Notes: generated by a model not told the origin, from the sequence alone. 64,000 nucleotides of DNA from Providencia hangzhouensis (GCF_029193595.2 NZ_CP135054.1:1-64000), one strand, 5' to 3'. Counted from the first letter of the stretch, positions 1-9,136 are shown. A program made the numbers and translations.

Positions 1-209
1 GGCTGAAGGCCGAGCAAGCCTGACAGGCCCGAAAAGCCCGGCACGGGCGTCGGCGGCGATGACGGCGGCGGCATTATCCAGGGTTGATGATGGAAGTGGA
101 GGATATCGACAACCTCTCGCGCAACCAAGACATCGCGGTCGGACTGCAAGTGATCTTGAAGCCACGGGCCCGTCCCACCCCGACATGGACCTCGATGCCC
201 GAACGGACG
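1..209. other. Sequence beyond orf5 of the 3' conserved segment
   Basis: This GC-rich stretch lies next to orf5, where class 1 integrons often carry a short orf6 or the join to an IS. Two short frames are open. One is on the plus strand (ATG at 87/90, stop at 225-227). The other is on the minus strand, from ATG at 186 out of the window. I recognise neither product. It is treated as integron or transposon flank rather than a confirmed gene. Confidence 0.35.
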
Positions 210-710
210 TTAGATTTCGAGTTCTAGGCGTTCTGCGATGAAGGTTGGATCCCAGCCGGGATTGAAAGTGTCGACGTGGGTGAATCCGAGCCGCTCGTAT
301 AGGCCACGCAGGTTCGGGTGGCAGTCGAGCCGCAGCTTGGCGCACCCCTGCGTTCGCGCGGCATGGCGGCAAGCCTCGATCAGCGCGGAGCTGACACCCC
401 GGCCCGCATGTGTCCGTCGCACCGCGAGCTTGTGCAGATATGCGGCCTCCCCCTTGAGGGCGTCGGGCCAGAACTCGGGATCCTCGGCCGACAAGGTGCA
501 ACAGCCGACGATGCCGTCGCTGCAACTCGCGACTAGGAGCTCGGATCTCAGGACGAAGGTCTCCGCGAATGTCCGGTCGATCCGCGCGACGTCCCAGGCG
601 GGCGTTCCCTTGGCGGACATCCACGCCGCAGCGTCGTGCATCAGCCGCACAACCTCGTCGATATCACCCGAGCAGGCGACCCGAACGTTCGGAGGCTCCT
701 CGCTGTCCAT
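210..710 (-). CDS. orf5: Orf5, GNAT-family acetyltransferase of the integron 3'-CS
   Basis: A 166-residue protein of the GCN5-related N-acetyltransferase family. The acetyl-CoA loop appears as RRTHAGRGVSSALIEA, followed by the usual GLYERLGF element near the C-terminus. It sits directly downstream of sul1, as orf5 does in the class 1 integron 3' conserved segment. The substrate is unknown, and orf5 is not an established resistance gene. The 127 bp between it and sul1 contain no other gene. Confidence 0.9.
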   Translation of the reverse strand: MDSEEPPNVRVACSGDIDEVVRLMHDAAAWMSAKGTPAWDVARIDRTFAETFVLRSELLVASCSDGIVGCCTLSAEDPEFWPDALKGEAAYLHKLAVRRTHAGRGVSSALIEACRHAARTQGCAKLRLDCHPNLRGLYERLGFTHVDTFNPGWDPTFIAERLELEI

Positions 711-837
711 TCGCTCCCCTGGCGCGGTATGAACCGCCGCCTCATAGTGCAGTTTGATCCTGACGAGCCCAGCATGTCTGCGCCCACCTTCGCGGAACCT
801 GACCAGGGTCCGCTAGCGGGCGGCCGGAAGGTGAATG

Positions 838-1677
838 CTAGGCATGATCTAACCCTCGGTCTCTGGCGTCGCGACTGCGAAATTTCGCGAGGGTTTCCGA
901 GAAGGTGATTGCGCTTCGCAGATCTCCAGGCGCGTGGGTGCGGACGTAGTCAGCGCCATTGCCGATCGCGTGAAGTTCCGCCGCAAGGCTCGCTGGACCC
1001 AGATCCTTTACAGGAAGGCCAACGGTGGCGCCCAAGAAGGATTTCCGCGACACCGAGACCAATAGCGGAAGCCCCAACGCCGACTTCAGCTTTTGAAGGT
1101 TCGACAGCACGTGCAGCGATGTTTCCGGTGCGGGGCTCAAGAAAAATCCCATCCCCGGATCGAGGATGAGCCGGTCGGCAGCGACCCCGCTCCGTCGCAA
1201 GGCGGAAACCCGCGCCTCGAAGAACCGCACAATCTCGTCGAGCGCGTCTTCGGGTCGAAGGTGACCGGTGCGGGTGGCGATGCCATCCCGCTGCGCTGAG
1301 TGCATAACCACCAGCCTGCAGTCCGCCTCAGCAATATCGGGATAGAGCGCAGGGTCAGGAAATCCTTGGATATCGTTCAGGTAGCCCACGCCGCGCTTGA
1401 GCGCATAGCGCTGGGTTTCCGGTTGGAAGCTGTCGATTGAAACACGGTGCATCTGATCGGACAGGGCGTCTAAGAGCGGCGCAATACGTCTGATCTCATC
1501 GGCCGGCGATACAGGCCTCGCGTCCGGATGGCTGGCGGCCGGTCCGACATCCACGACGTCTGATCCGACTCGCAGCATTTCGATCGCCGCGGTGACAGCG
1601 CCGGCGGGGTCTAGCCGCCGGCTCTCATCGAAGAAGGAGTCCTCGGTGAGATTCAGAATGCCGAACACCGTCACCAT
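838..1677 (-). CDS. sul1: Sul1, sulfonamide-insensitive dihydropteroate synthase
   Basis: This is a 279-residue drug-insensitive dihydropteroate synthase that replaces the chromosomal folate enzyme when sulfonamides block it. It starts [19 protein letters not shown] and keeps the pterin-binding motifs ([28 protein letters not shown]). The frame is open upstream to 1764, but the ATG at 1677 gives the standard 840-bp gene. It overlaps qacEdelta1 by 7 bp, the conserved junction of the 3'-CS. Transcription is expected from the integron Pc promoter or the internal 3'-CS promoter. Confidence 0.98.
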   Translation of the reverse strand: MVTVFGILNLTEDSFFDESRRLDPAGAVTAAIEMLRVGSDVVDVGPAASHPDARPVSPADEIRRIAPLLDALSDQMHRVSIDSFQPETQRYALKRGVGYLNDIQGFPDPALYPDIAEADCRLVVMHSAQRDGIATRTGHLRPEDALDEIVRFFEARVSALRRSGVAADRLILDPGMGFFLSPAPETSLHVLSNLQKLKSALGLPLLVSVSRKSFLGATVGLPVKDLGPASLAAELHAIGNGADYVRTHAPGDLRSAITFSETLAKFRSRDARDRGLDHA

Positions 1678-2018
1678 GGCGTCGGCCTCCGCAGCGACTT
1701 CCACGATGGGGATCGGGCGAGCAAAAAGGCAGCAATTATGAGCCCCATACCTACAAAGCCCCACGCATCAAGCTTTTGCCCATGAAGCAACCAGGCAATG
1801 GCTGTAATTATGACGACGCCGAGTCCCGACCAGACTGCATAAGCAACACCGACAGGGATGGATTTCAGAACCAGAGAAAGAAAATAAAATGCGATGCCAT
1901 AACCGATTATGACAACGGCGGAAGGGGCAAGCTTAGTAAAGCCCTCGCTAGATTTTAATGCGGATGTTGCGATTACTTCGCCAACTATTGCGATAACAAG
2001 AAAAAGCCAGCCTTTCAT
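1671..2018 (-). CDS. qacEdelta1: QacEdelta1, truncated SMR-family quaternary ammonium efflux protein
   Basis: A 115-residue small multidrug resistance protein of the inner membrane, with the conserved glutamate of TM1 ([11 protein letters not shown]) and the other helices. The native QacE C-terminus is replaced by a tail ([14 protein letters not shown]) created by the join to sul1. This defines the delta1 allele, which gives weak antiseptic resistance at most. It is the first gene of the 3' conserved segment after the last cassette. Confidence 0.97.
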   Translation of the reverse strand: MKGWLFLVIAIVGEVIATSALKSSEGFTKLAPSAVVIIGYGIAFYFLSLVLKSIPVGVAYAVWSGLGVVIITAIAWLLHGQKLDAWGFVGMGLIIAAFLLARSPSWKSLRRPTPW

Positions 2019-2118
2019 GATATATCTCCCAATTTGTGTAGGGCTTATTATGCACGCTTAAAAATAATAAAAGCAGACTTGACCTGATAGTTTGGCTGTG
2101 AGCAATTATGTGCTTAGT

Positions 2119-2180
2119 GCATCTAACGCTTGAGTTAAGCCGCGCCGCGAAGCGGCGTCGGCTTGAACGAATTGTTAGAC
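2119..2180 (-). other. attC of the aadA1 cassette
   Basis: An imperfect inverted repeat of about 60 bp lies downstream of aadA1. It is bounded by the core sites GTCTAAC (2174-2180 on the minus strand) and GTTAGATGC (2119-2127), with the palindromic centre GCCGCTTCGCGGCG. This is the classic 59/60-bp element recognised as a folded strand by IntI1. Confidence 0.9.
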
Positions 2181-2181
2181 A

Positions 2182-2973
2182 TTATTTGCCGACTACCTTG
2201 GTGATCTCGCCTTTCACGTAGTGAACAAATTCTTCCAACTGATCTGCGCGGGAGGCCAAGCGATCTTCTTCTTGTCCAAGATAAGCCTGTCTAGCTTCAA
2301 GTATGACGGGCTGATACTGGGCCGGCAGGCGCTCCATTGCCCAGTCGGCAGCGACATCCTTCGGCGCGATTTTGCCGGTTACTGCGCTGTACCAAATGCG
2401 GGACAACGTAAGCACTACATTTCGCTCATCGCCAGCCCAGTCGGGCGGCGAGTTCCATAGCGTTAAGGTTTCATTTAGCGCCTCAAATAGATCCTGTTCA
2501 GGAACCGGATCAAAGAGTTCCTCCGCCGCTGGACCTACCAAGGCAACGCTATGTTCTCTTGCTTTTGTCAGCAAGATAGCCAGATCAATGTCGATCGTGG
2601 CTGGCTCGAAGATACCTGCAAGAATGTCATTGCGCTGCCATTCTCCAAATTGCAGTTCGCGCTTAGCTGGATAACGCCACGGAATGATGTCGTCGTGCAC
2701 AACAATGGTGACTTCTACAGCGCGGAGAATCTCGCTCTCTCCAGGGGAAGCCGAAGTTTCCAAAAGGTCGTTGATCAAAGCTCGCCGCGTTGTTTCATCA
2801 AGCCTTACGGTCACCGTAACCAGCAAATCAATATCACTGTGTGGCTTCAGGCCGCCATCCACTGCGGAGCCGTACAAATGTACGGCCAGCAACGTCGGTT
2901 CGAGATGGCGCTCGATGACGCCAACTACCTCTGATAGTTGAGTCGATACTTCGGCGATCACCACTTCCCTCAT
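2182..2973 (-). CDS. aadA1: AadA1, streptomycin/spectinomycin 3''-adenylyltransferase
   Basis: A 263-residue ANT(3'')-Ia enzyme that adenylates streptomycin and spectinomycin. The nucleotidyltransferase signature LYGSAVDGGLKPHSDIDLL is present near residue 35, including the metal-binding aspartates. The start at 2973 (MREVVIAEVSTQ) gives the standard 792-bp gene; a further in-frame extension upstream is not used. Only 16 bp separate it from the blaOXA-10 stop, consistent with the fused OXA-10/aadA1 cassette pair. It is the last cassette before the 3'-CS. Confidence 0.97.
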   Translation of the reverse strand: MREVVIAEVSTQLSEVVGVIERHLEPTLLAVHLYGSAVDGGLKPHSDIDLLVTVTVRLDETTRRALINDLLETSASPGESEILRAVEVTIVVHDDIIPWRYPAKRELQFGEWQRNDILAGIFEPATIDIDLAILLTKAREHSVALVGPAAEELFDPVPEQDLFEALNETLTLWNSPPDWAGDERNVVLTLSRIWYSAVTGKIAPKDVAADWAMERLPAQYQPVILEARQAYLGQEEDRLASRADQLEEFVHYVKGEITKVVGK

Positions 2974-2989
2974 GATGTTTAACTTTGTT

Positions 2990-3790
2990 TTAGCCACCAA
3001 TGATGCCCTCACTTTCCATGATTTTGGTGGGAATGGATTTTCTTAGCGGCAACTTACTTTCGTTGTCTATATCCATGTTAAAGGCGAAAAAGTAAACCTC
3101 TGTCTCCTTCTCAACCCACCCAACCCACCATGCGACACCAGGATTTGACTCAGTTCCCACACCAGAAAAACCAGTTTTTGAATGCACTAGATATTCAGGT
3201 GCCGCCTCCGTTACCAAAGCCTCTTTTACTATTAGCTGGTTTTCTTTAGATGCTGACAATTTATTTAAATATAGAGACTCTAGAAACTCCACTTGATTAA
3301 CTGCGGAAATTCTAAGCTGGCCTTCCAACCAGAATTTGTCAATGCCACCACTGATATTCTGGTTGCCATAGGAAAATTTTTTAAGGTATTTCTGCATTCT
3401 TACTTCGCCAACTTCTCTGGCGATTTGTTGAAATACGGGAACAGCTGAAACTTGTATTGCCCCTCTTAAGGTCAAGTCTCTTTCCCATTGCTTCATGGCT
3501 CTTGGCTTTCCGTCCCATTTGAAAACCTGATGCTCATTCTTTATGACACCAGTTTCTAGGCCGATAATTGCGTTGGGGATCTTAAATGTTGATGCTGGAA
3601 GATATTCCTTTGATGCACGAGCTAAGTCATTGGTAGCGCAGGATTTACTGCTACTTTTACAAAGCACGAAGACACCATTGACGGCTTCGGCAGAGAACTC
3701 TTTGTTCCAAGACGTATTTTCTGTAATTGAACCAGCTAATGCCGTACTCGAAAGACACGCGATAATTACATATGCGGCAAATGTTTTCAT
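2990..3790 (-). CDS. blaOXA-10: OXA-10-type class D beta-lactamase
   Basis: A 266-residue class D serine beta-lactamase with a signal peptide (cleavage near TALA-GS). It carries the active-site STFK, whose lysine is carboxylated in this family, the SAV triad, the FWLEG tryptophan region and KTG. By eye the sequence matches my memory of OXA-10 throughout; the allele should be confirmed by alignment. It hydrolyses penicillins and some cephalosporins in the periplasm. Its own attC is almost entirely lost, leaving a 16-bp gap to aadA1. Confidence 0.95.
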   Translation of the reverse strand: MKTFAAYVIIACLSSTALAGSITENTSWNKEFSAEAVNGVFVLCKSSSKSCATNDLARASKEYLPASTFKIPNAIIGLETGVIKNEHQVFKWDGKPRAMKQWERDLTLRGAIQVSAVPVFQQIAREVGEVRMQKYLKKFSYGNQNISGGIDKFWLEGQLRISAVNQVEFLESLYLNKLSASKENQLIVKEALVTEAAPEYLVHSKTGFSGVGTESNPGVAWWVGWVEKETEVYFFAFNMDIDNESKLPLRKSIPTKIMESEGIIGG

Positions 3791-3964
3791 GGCACCTTCT
3801 TGGTGGCTAACGTTAATTCGACCTCAGAGGCGTTTAAGTCAAAATACCTCTGACGTCTAACATGATTAATCAAAGTCTGATTTTTTAACAAAATCAGAAA
3901 GATAGACGCGAAACTTTAAAACAAAGGCGTCAACACTTCAAGTAGCGATCTTTCGCTTCGGCGA

Positions 3965-4035
3965 GGCCTAACGCCTGAGCTCAGCCGACCGAAACCGCGT
4001 AGCGGTTTTGGGTCGGCTGCAGCGATTTGTTGGGC
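3965..4035 (-). other. attC of the cmlA cassette
   Basis: A recombination site of about 70 bp downstream of cmlA. Its core sites are GCCCAAC (4029-4035, minus strand) and GTTAGGC (3965-3971). Between them, a near-palindrome centred on the CGCGTAGCGG region folds on one strand as IntI1 requires. It marks the junction between the cmlA and blaOXA-10 cassettes. Confidence 0.85.
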
Positions 4036-4054
4036 GATAGCTTGCCACATTCTC

Positions 4055-5314
4055 TCAACGATTGGGATTTGATGTACTTTCCGCACTTTGTAGCGCGACC
4101 ACATCATGCTCCCCCTGGCCGCGAGAGCCCTTCACTCGGGAAACACAAGACAGACCGAGCACGACTGTTGCAAGGGTCAAACAGTACACGACAACCGGCC
4201 AAGCCGTGTTGCGCGGCAACAGCGAAATGATCAACGTTCCGATGCTTCCTAGCAGTACACCGCCCAAGCAGAAGTAGACTGCCGTGACCGTTCCAGCAAC
4301 ATGGTCGAATCCTCGAAGAGCGCCATTGGGCGACACAGATACCGCTGTGGCGACACCAATACCCACTAGCCACATTGGAGCAATAAAGCCTAACACGGAC
4401 TGCGAAGCCCATATTTCGGTGATGGCAAGCAATACTGCTCCAGCTATCAGGCATCCCATTCCCATTCGCAAGACACTTGGGCTGCCCCACTTGGGTATCA
4501 CACGCCCCATAAAACGAGCCGTAAACACCATGGCAATTGCCACTGTGGCGAACAGCAGGCTGAAGCCAAGCTGAGACACACCTTGCCTGCCCATCATTAG
4601 TCCGGGCGCAATGGAGAAAAAGACGAAGAAGCTACCCATTCCAGCGGCGTAACACAACGTGTACAACCAGAAGTTCAGGCACTTAACGGGGAGTAGCAGC
4701 TGCGACCATTGCAAGCCCGCAACTCGTTGCACCCGGGTTTCAGGCCAGAATCGCCACGCTGCTGCAGATGCAGCGATCATGCCCAAACCTAGAAACGCAA
4801 AGATAGCCCGCCACCCAAGCCACATGTCGACGAGCGCTCCGAGCAATGGGCCTACCGCCGGGACCATGGCCAGCATGGATCCGAGTATGCCGTAAATGAC
4901 ATTACTTTCCTCGCGACCTGCGTAAATGTCACGTACTGTTGCAAATGTGGAAACAAGGCACGCCGAGGCACCACAAGCCTGAAGAATCCGAAGCCCCAGA
5001 AAGACTTCAGCCGATGACGTAAGAGCGAGGCCCATTGACGCCACAACGTAGGCGAGGCCACCTCCCAGTAGAACGGGGCGGCGCCCCAGTCGGTCCGATA
5101 GCGGTCCAAACAAGAGCTGACCGGCACCAATCATGACCAAGTACGTTGTCAGCGTAAGCTGAATTGTGCTCGCTGTCGTACCAAGCGCGTTTGGCATAAA
5201 CGGCACTGCTGGCAAGTACATGTCCATGCCGAGTGATGCCAATAAATCGAACGGTGATAACAACAACACCGTGGCGGCAAGGGAGTACCGCCAACTAAAG
5301 TTTTTTGAGCGCAC
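4055..5314 (-). CDS. cmlA: CmlA, MFS chloramphenicol exporter
   Basis: A 419-residue, 12-helix major facilitator protein that exports chloramphenicol. The MFS loop motif GPLSDRLGRRPVLLGG follows TM2, and motif C (AVGPLLGALV) lies in TM5. The GTG at 5314 (VRSKNFSWRYS) is chosen over the longer open frame to 5362. It gives the known length, and the extension lies inside the attenuator region. The cassette order suggests the cmlA5 allele. Expression is set by a leader peptide and hairpin just upstream. Confidence 0.95.
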   Translation of the reverse strand: MRSKNFSWRYSLAATVLLLSPFDLLASLGMDMYLPAVPFMPNALGTTASTIQLTLTTYLVMIGAGQLLFGPLSDRLGRRPVLLGGGLAYVVASMGLALTSSAEVFLGLRILQACGASACLVSTFATVRDIYAGREESNVIYGILGSMLAMVPAVGPLLGALVDMWLGWRAIFAFLGLGMIAASAAAWRFWPETRVQRVAGLQWSQLLLPVKCLNFWLYTLCYAAGMGSFFVFFSIAPGLMMGRQGVSQLGFSLLFATVAIAMVFTARFMGRVIPKWGSPSVLRMGMGCLIAGAVLLAITEIWASQSVLGFIAPMWLVGIGVATAVSVSPNGALRGFDHVAGTVTAVYFCLGGVLLGSIGTLIISLLPRNTAWPVVVYCLTLATVVLGLSCVSRVKGSRGQGEHDVVALQSAESTSNPNR

Positions 5315-5379
5315 GAAACCATCTCCTTGAACAAAGGATTTGGCGGCGCTCCCGTAGAGCAAAAGGATTCATGAGAACG

Positions 5380-5412
5380 CCGCAACAACCGAAAAATGAA
5401 GGTTGCTGCGGC
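5380..5412 (-). promoter_or_regulatory. cmlA translational attenuator hairpin
   Basis: An inverted repeat (GCCGCAGCAACC with GGTTGTTGCGGC on the minus strand) lies between the leader peptide and cmlA. In the characterised cmlA system, a chloramphenicol-stalled ribosome on the leader changes the folding here and exposes the cmlA ribosome-binding site. Confidence 0.8.
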
Positions 5413-5442
5413 TTACTTGTCTGCGTTCTTGGAAGTGCTCAT
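5413..5442 (-). CDS. cmlA leader peptide
   Basis: A nine-codon open frame, MSTSKNADK, with an ATG at 5442-5440 and a TAA just before the attenuator hairpin. It is identical to the leader described for inducible cmlA genes. Ribosome stalling here in low chloramphenicol induces the exporter by translational attenuation. Confidence 0.85.
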   Translation of the reverse strand: MSTSKNADK

Positions 5443-5514
5443 CTGCTGACTATCTCATGATTGAATTTGAATCGTAACAACTTTCAAGCAACTCTGCGAG
5501 GAGCCTTATTGTGC

Positions 5515-5628
5515 GCCCAACGCCGCCATAAACGGCGACAGGGTGGCGCGCCTATTGCGCATAAAATGGCGAAGCCATGCGCAACAGGCGCGGAATCTCT
5601 GGCGTCCGGTTTGATGGCTTTGTTATGC
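5515..5628 (-). other. attC of the arr cassette
   Basis: A site of about 114 bp downstream of arr. Its core sites are GCATAAC (5622-5628, minus strand) and GTTGGGC (5515-5521). It has extended internal complementarity (for example GGCGCGCC near GCGCAATAGG) and separates the arr and cmlA cassettes. Confidence 0.8.
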
Positions 5629-5634
5629 AAAGGA

Positions 5635-6087
5635 CTAGTCTTCAATGACGTGTAAACCACGGCGCTTTAAGTCCTCTAACGAATCCAACATTCCCCTTAT
5701 TAATTCAACAGGATGCCCCTCCCAGTCTTCAACAACGCCAACAATTCTCAAGGGTTCGCAGGTTCTATAGGACTGTGTTGGATTACCGGGAAATTTTTTG
5801 TTCGTAAGATTCGGATCGTCTTCGAACGGTCCTGTTGGCTCAACTATGTATATGTAGCCGCGACCCTCGAGGCCAGACAGTGACATAGCAAGTTCAGCTC
5901 CCCAAACTGCTGGCTCCATCAAGGCTGAAAAGTAGATGTGCTTAAGAATACGACCGTCCTCGAAATGAGAGATGAACCCTGTGGTTAGCAAGTCACCAAT
6001 CGCCAAATTGGCTTTGGTTCCATGATAGAACGGTCCTTGCACCTGCTTGTAATTATCATGAGAGATGGGAATCCAATCTTTTACCAT
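5635..6087 (-). CDS. arr-2: Arr-2/Arr-3-type rifampin ADP-ribosyltransferase
   Basis: A 150-residue enzyme that inactivates rifampicin by ADP-ribosylation of the drug. It begins MVKDWIPISHDNYKQVQGP and contains the FYHGTKANL motif and the acidic C-terminal region typical of the small Arr family. The start at 6087 gives the standard 453-bp cassette gene. Arr-2 and Arr-3 differ by few residues, so the allele is inferred mainly from the veb-aadB-arr-2-cmlA-oxa10-aadA1 order. Confidence 0.92.
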   Translation of the reverse strand: MVKDWIPISHDNYKQVQGPFYHGTKANLAIGDLLTTGFISHFEDGRILKHIYFSALMEPAVWGAELAMSLSGLEGRGYIYIVEPTGPFEDDPNLTNKKFPGNPTQSYRTCEPLRIVGVVEDWEGHPVELIRGMLDSLEDLKRRGLHVIED

Positions 6088-6117
6088 TTTAAGACCCTTA
6101 ATTGTTGGGATTTGGCT

Positions 6118-6177
6118 GCATAACACCTGAGTTAAGCCGCGCCGCGAAGCGGCGTCGGCTTGGACGAATTGTTAGGC
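6118..6177 (-). other. attC of the aadB cassette
   Basis: A 60-bp element with core sites GCCTAAC (6171-6177, minus strand) and GTTATGC (6118-6124). It has nearly the same centre as the aadA1 attC (GCCGCTTCGCGGCG). It overlaps the last codons of aadB, as in known copies of this cassette. Confidence 0.9.
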
Positions 6178-6705
6178 CGCATATCGCGACCTGAAAGCGG
6201 CACGCAAGACCTCAACCTTTTCCGCCCCGAGTGAGGTGCATGCGAGCCTGTAGGACTCTATGTGCTTTGTAGGCCAGTCCACTGGTGGTACTTCATCGGC
6301 ATAGTAAAAGTAATCCCAGATGATCGCCTCCCAGCTGTTACAACGGACTGGCCGCCCGGCGATGACGCCCTCAGCCGCCTCTGGGCACGAGCCCTGCGGA
6401 GCCTCCGCGATTTCATACGCTTCGTCTGCCCACCAAGCAGGTTCGCAGTCAAGTAACTCATCCCCGATCTCCGCTAAGAATCCATAGTCCAACTCCTCCA
6501 TGACGCGCCCGCCGAGCATTTCAACTATTGCCTCGAGCTCGCCGCGCCTCTCGCCGGGAAACGTCAGATCAATATCATCGTGCTTGCGTGTTACACGCCC
6601 TAGCCGTGCATCGATCGCCCAGCCCCCACCGATCCAGAGCGGCAGATTTCGCTCATCTGCCGCAGCTAGAATTTTGTGTATCAATGTGACCTGCGTTGTG
6701 TCCAT
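6172..6705 (-). CDS. aadB: ANT(2'')-Ia aminoglycoside nucleotidyltransferase
   Basis: A 177-residue nucleotidyltransferase that adenylates gentamicin, kanamycin and tobramycin at the 2'' position. The motifs LWIGGGWAIDARLG and KHDDIDLTFPG include the metal-binding aspartate pair. The length and sequence match the aadB cassette gene. It is the second cassette from attI1 and is transcribed from Pc. Confidence 0.96.
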   Translation of the reverse strand: MDTTQVTLIHKILAAADERNLPLWIGGGWAIDARLGRVTRKHDDIDLTFPGERRGELEAIVEMLGGRVMEELDYGFLAEIGDELLDCEPAWWADEAYEIAEAPQGSCPEAAEGVIAGRPVRCNSWEAIIWDYFYYADEVPPVDWPTKHIESYRLACTSLGAEKVEVLRAAFRSRYAA

Positions 6706-6708
6706 GCG

Positions 6709-6841
6709 GCCTAACGGTTTGGGCTATGGGCAGTGGCGGTTTGCGTGAGCCTTTCCTGTCAAACCGAGAAAACGCTCGGGCGGGCTACCGACTTTGCAAA
6801 TTGCACTTCAACCCGCCATTGCCTATGAGCCAGTGTTAGCG
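6709..6841 (-). other. attC of the blaVEB cassette (133 bp)
   Basis: A long recombination site of 133 bp, the length reported for the VEB cassette. Its core sites are CGCTAAC (6835-6841, minus strand) and GTTAGGC (6709-6715). Its arms share long complementary blocks such as TATGGGCAGTGGCGG with CCGCCATTGCCTATG. Confidence 0.9.
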
Positions 6842-6849
6842 GTAGTTTT

Positions 6850-7749
6850 TTATTTATTCAAATAGTAATTCCACGTTATTTTTGCAATGTCTGAAATAAT
6901 CTTTTCATTAATTTCCGAAGTTTCTTTGGACTCTGCAACAAATACGCTTATAAAAATTAATTGTCCATTCGGTAAAGTAATTACCCCAACATCATTAGTG
7001 GCTGCTGCAATTCCATTATTTATTCCGGAAGTCCCTGTTTTATGAGCAACAATTGTATTCTTTGGTAATTGTCCTTTTAATCGGTTACTTCCTGTTGTTG
7101 TTTCTCTCATAATTTTCCAAATAAAATCATAACTTTTTTTAGAAAGTAATTGGTTCTTATTATTATAAGTATCTATTAACAGTTTGTTCATCGCTGTTGG
7201 GGTTGCCCAATTTTGATATTGGGTATTCCAATCCTTGTGCATTTGTTCTTCGTTTGCTTTGATTGAAATATCAGTGAAATGATTAGCATTCAAGAATTTT
7301 TGAACAGAATCAGTTCCTCCGATTAATTTTAGCAAAATATCACAACCAATATTGTCGCTCTCTGATACTGTATAATTTAGTATTTGTTCAATCGTCAAAG
7401 TTGTTCCATTAGGGAATTCCTCTTTAATCGGACTCCACGTTTTAGGCAAAAGGTCTTGAGGGGTAATCTCTATTTTTTGTTCAAAAGAAAGATTCCCTTT
7501 ATCTATCTCAGACAAAACGGCTAAAGCAATCGGAAATTTCATAACGCTTTGCATCGGGAAATGGAAGTCGTTATTAATCTTCAAAGTATCCTTCTCATTG
7601 CTGTTGAATATTGCTACTCCTATTCTGGCATTTTTTGCCTTTAAAACATTCTCAATTTTCAAAGTTAAGTTGTCAGTTTGAGCATTTGAATACACAATTG
7701 TAAAAAATAAACTTAACAATACTAATAATATCCTTTTTACGATTTTCAT
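6850..7749 (-). CDS. blaVEB: VEB-type class A extended-spectrum beta-lactamase
   Basis: A 299-residue class A enzyme with an N-terminal signal peptide (cleavage near SNAQ). The catalytic motifs are SVMK, SDN (in ESDNIGC) and KTG (in AHKTGTSG). It hydrolyses oxyimino-cephalosporins and aztreonam. By recall the sequence looks like VEB-1, but the allele number needs alignment. Its base composition is far more AT-rich than that of its cassette neighbours, pointing to a separate origin. It is the attI1-proximal cassette, so it is the most strongly expressed from Pc. Confidence 0.95.
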   Translation of the reverse strand: MKIVKRILLVLLSLFFTIVYSNAQTDNLTLKIENVLKAKNARIGVAIFNSNEKDTLKINNDFHFPMQSVMKFPIALAVLSEIDKGNLSFEQKIEITPQDLLPKTWSPIKEEFPNGTTLTIEQILNYTVSESDNIGCDILLKLIGGTDSVQKFLNANHFTDISIKANEEQMHKDWNTQYQNWATPTAMNKLLIDTYNNKNQLLSKKSYDFIWKIMRETTTGSNRLKGQLPKNTIVAHKTGTSGINNGIAAATNDVGVITLPNGQLIFISVFVAESKETSEINEKIISDIAKITWNYYLNK

Positions 7750-7778
7750 ATGTCTGTACTCCTATCTGGTTAAATTAC

Positions 7779-7845
7779 CGCTAACTTTGTTTTAGGGCGA
7801 CTGCCCTGCTGCGTAACATCGTTGCTGCTCCATAACATCAAACAT
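7779..7845 (-). other. attI1: attI1 recombination site
   Basis: The conserved attI1 sequence lies between intI1 and the first cassette and includes AAAACAAAGTTAG at the crossover point (7779-7791) and the upstream direct-repeat region. New cassettes are inserted here by IntI1. Confidence 0.92.
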
Positions 7846-7892
7846 CGACCCACGGCGTAACGCGCTTGCTGCTTGGATGCCCGAGGCATAGA

Positions 7893-7908
7893 CTGTACAA
7901 AAAAACAG
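7893..7908 (+). promoter_or_regulatory. LexA box upstream of intI1
   Basis: CTG-N10-CAG (CTGTACAAAAAAACAG) lies 13 bp before the intI1 start. This is the LexA-binding site described for intI1, which makes integrase expression part of the SOS response. The neighbouring P2 region (TTGTTA, TACAGT on the minus strand) has a 14-bp spacer and lacks the GGG insertion, so P2 should be inactive. Confidence 0.85.
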
Positions 7909-7920
7909 TCATAACAAGCC

Positions 7921-8934
7921 ATGAAAACCGCCACTGCGCCGTTACCACCGCTGCGTTCGGTCAAGGTTCTGGACCAGTTGCGTGAGCGCATACGCTACTT
8001 GCATTACAGTTTACGAACCGAACAGGCTTATGTCCACTGGGTTCGTGCCTTCATCCGTTTCCACGGTGTGCGTCACCCGGCAACCTTGGGCAGCAGCGAA
8101 GTCGAGGCATTTCTGTCCTGGCTGGCGAACGAGCGCAAGGTTTCGGTCTCCACGCATCGTCAGGCATTGGCGGCCTTGCTGTTCTTCTACGGCAAGGTGC
8201 TGTGCACGGATCTGCCCTGGCTTCAGGAGATCGGAAGACCTCGGCCGTCGCGGCGCTTGCCGGTGGTGCTGACCCCGGATGAAGTGGTTCGCATCCTCGG
8301 TTTTCTGGAAGGCGAGCATCGTTTGTTCGCCCAGCTTCTGTATGGAACGGGCATGCGGATCAGTGAGGGTTTGCAACTGCGGGTCAAGGATCTGGATTTC
8401 GATCACGGCACGATCATCGTGCGGGAGGGCAAGGGCTCCAAGGATCGGGCCTTGATGTTACCCGAGAGCTTGGCACCCAGCCTGCGCGAGCAGCTGTCGC
8501 GTGCACGGGCATGGTGGCTGAAGGACCAGGCCGAGGGCCGCAGCGGCGTTGCGCTTCCCGACGCCCTTGAGCGGAAGTATCCGCGCGCCGGGCATTCCTG
8601 GCCGTGGTTCTGGGTTTTTGCGCAGCACACGCATTCGACCGATCCACGGAGCGGTGTCGTGCGTCGCCATCACATGTATGACCAGACCTTTCAGCGCGCC
8701 TTCAAACGTGCCGTAGAACAAGCAGGCATCACGAAGCCCGCCACACCGCACACCCTCCGCCACTCGTTCGCGACGGCCTTGCTCCGCAGCGGTTACGACA
8801 TTCGAACCGTGCAGGATCTGCTCGGCCATTCCGACGTCTCTACGACGATGATTTACACGCATGTGCTGAAAGTTGGCGGTGCCGGAGTGCGCTCACCGCT
8901 TGATGCGCTGCCGCCCCTCACTAGTGAGAGGTAG
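7921..8934 (+). CDS. intI1: IntI1, class 1 integron integrase
   Basis: A full-length 337-residue tyrosine recombinase that excises and inserts cassettes at attI1 and attC. The catalytic residues are visible: Arg in [10 protein letters not shown], the HTLRHSFAT box, the His of GHSDVSTT and the nucleophile Tyr of MIYTHV. Arg32 and His39 identify the variant linked to a hybrid-1 Pc promoter. It is transcribed divergently from the cassettes, and a LexA box overlaps its promoter. Confidence 0.98.
8008..8036 (-). promoter_or_regulatory. Cassette promoter Pc, hybrid-1 type (PcH1)
   Basis: Inside intI1 and read on the minus strand, TGGACA is separated by 17 bp from TAAACT. This -35/-10 pair defines PcH1, one of the weaker Pc variants. 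It drives blaVEB and all downstream cassettes. Confidence 0.93.
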
Positions 8935-9111
8935 GGCAGCGCAAGTCAATCCTGGCGGATTCACTACCCCTGCGCGAAGGCCATCGGTGCCGCATCGAAC
9001 GGCCGGTTGCGGAAAGTCCTCCCTGCGTCCGCTGATGGCCGGCAGCAGCCCGTCGTTGCCTGATGGATCCAACCCCTCCGCTGCTATAGTGCAGTCGGCT
9101 TCTGACGTTCA

Positions 9112-9136
9112 GTGCAGCCGTCTTCTGAAAACGACA
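9112..9136. repeat. IRi, outer terminal repeat of the class 1 integron
   Basis: The 25-bp sequence beginning TGTCGTTTTCAGAAGACGGC on the minus strand is the integrase-side terminal inverted repeat of Tn402-type class 1 integrons. It marks the outer boundary of the 5' conserved segment. The other end (IRt) is not seen in this window. Confidence 0.93.

Noticed and set aside
238..732. Plus-strand open frames over orf5
   Set aside because: They mirror the high-GC orf5 gene; no start signal or family pattern.
5315..5362. N-terminal extension of CmlA to 435 residues
   Set aside because: The region is the attenuator leader; the GTG at 5314 gives the known protein.
7901..7920. Second cassette promoter P2
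   Set aside because: The spacer is 14 bp; the GGG insertion that makes P2 active is absent.
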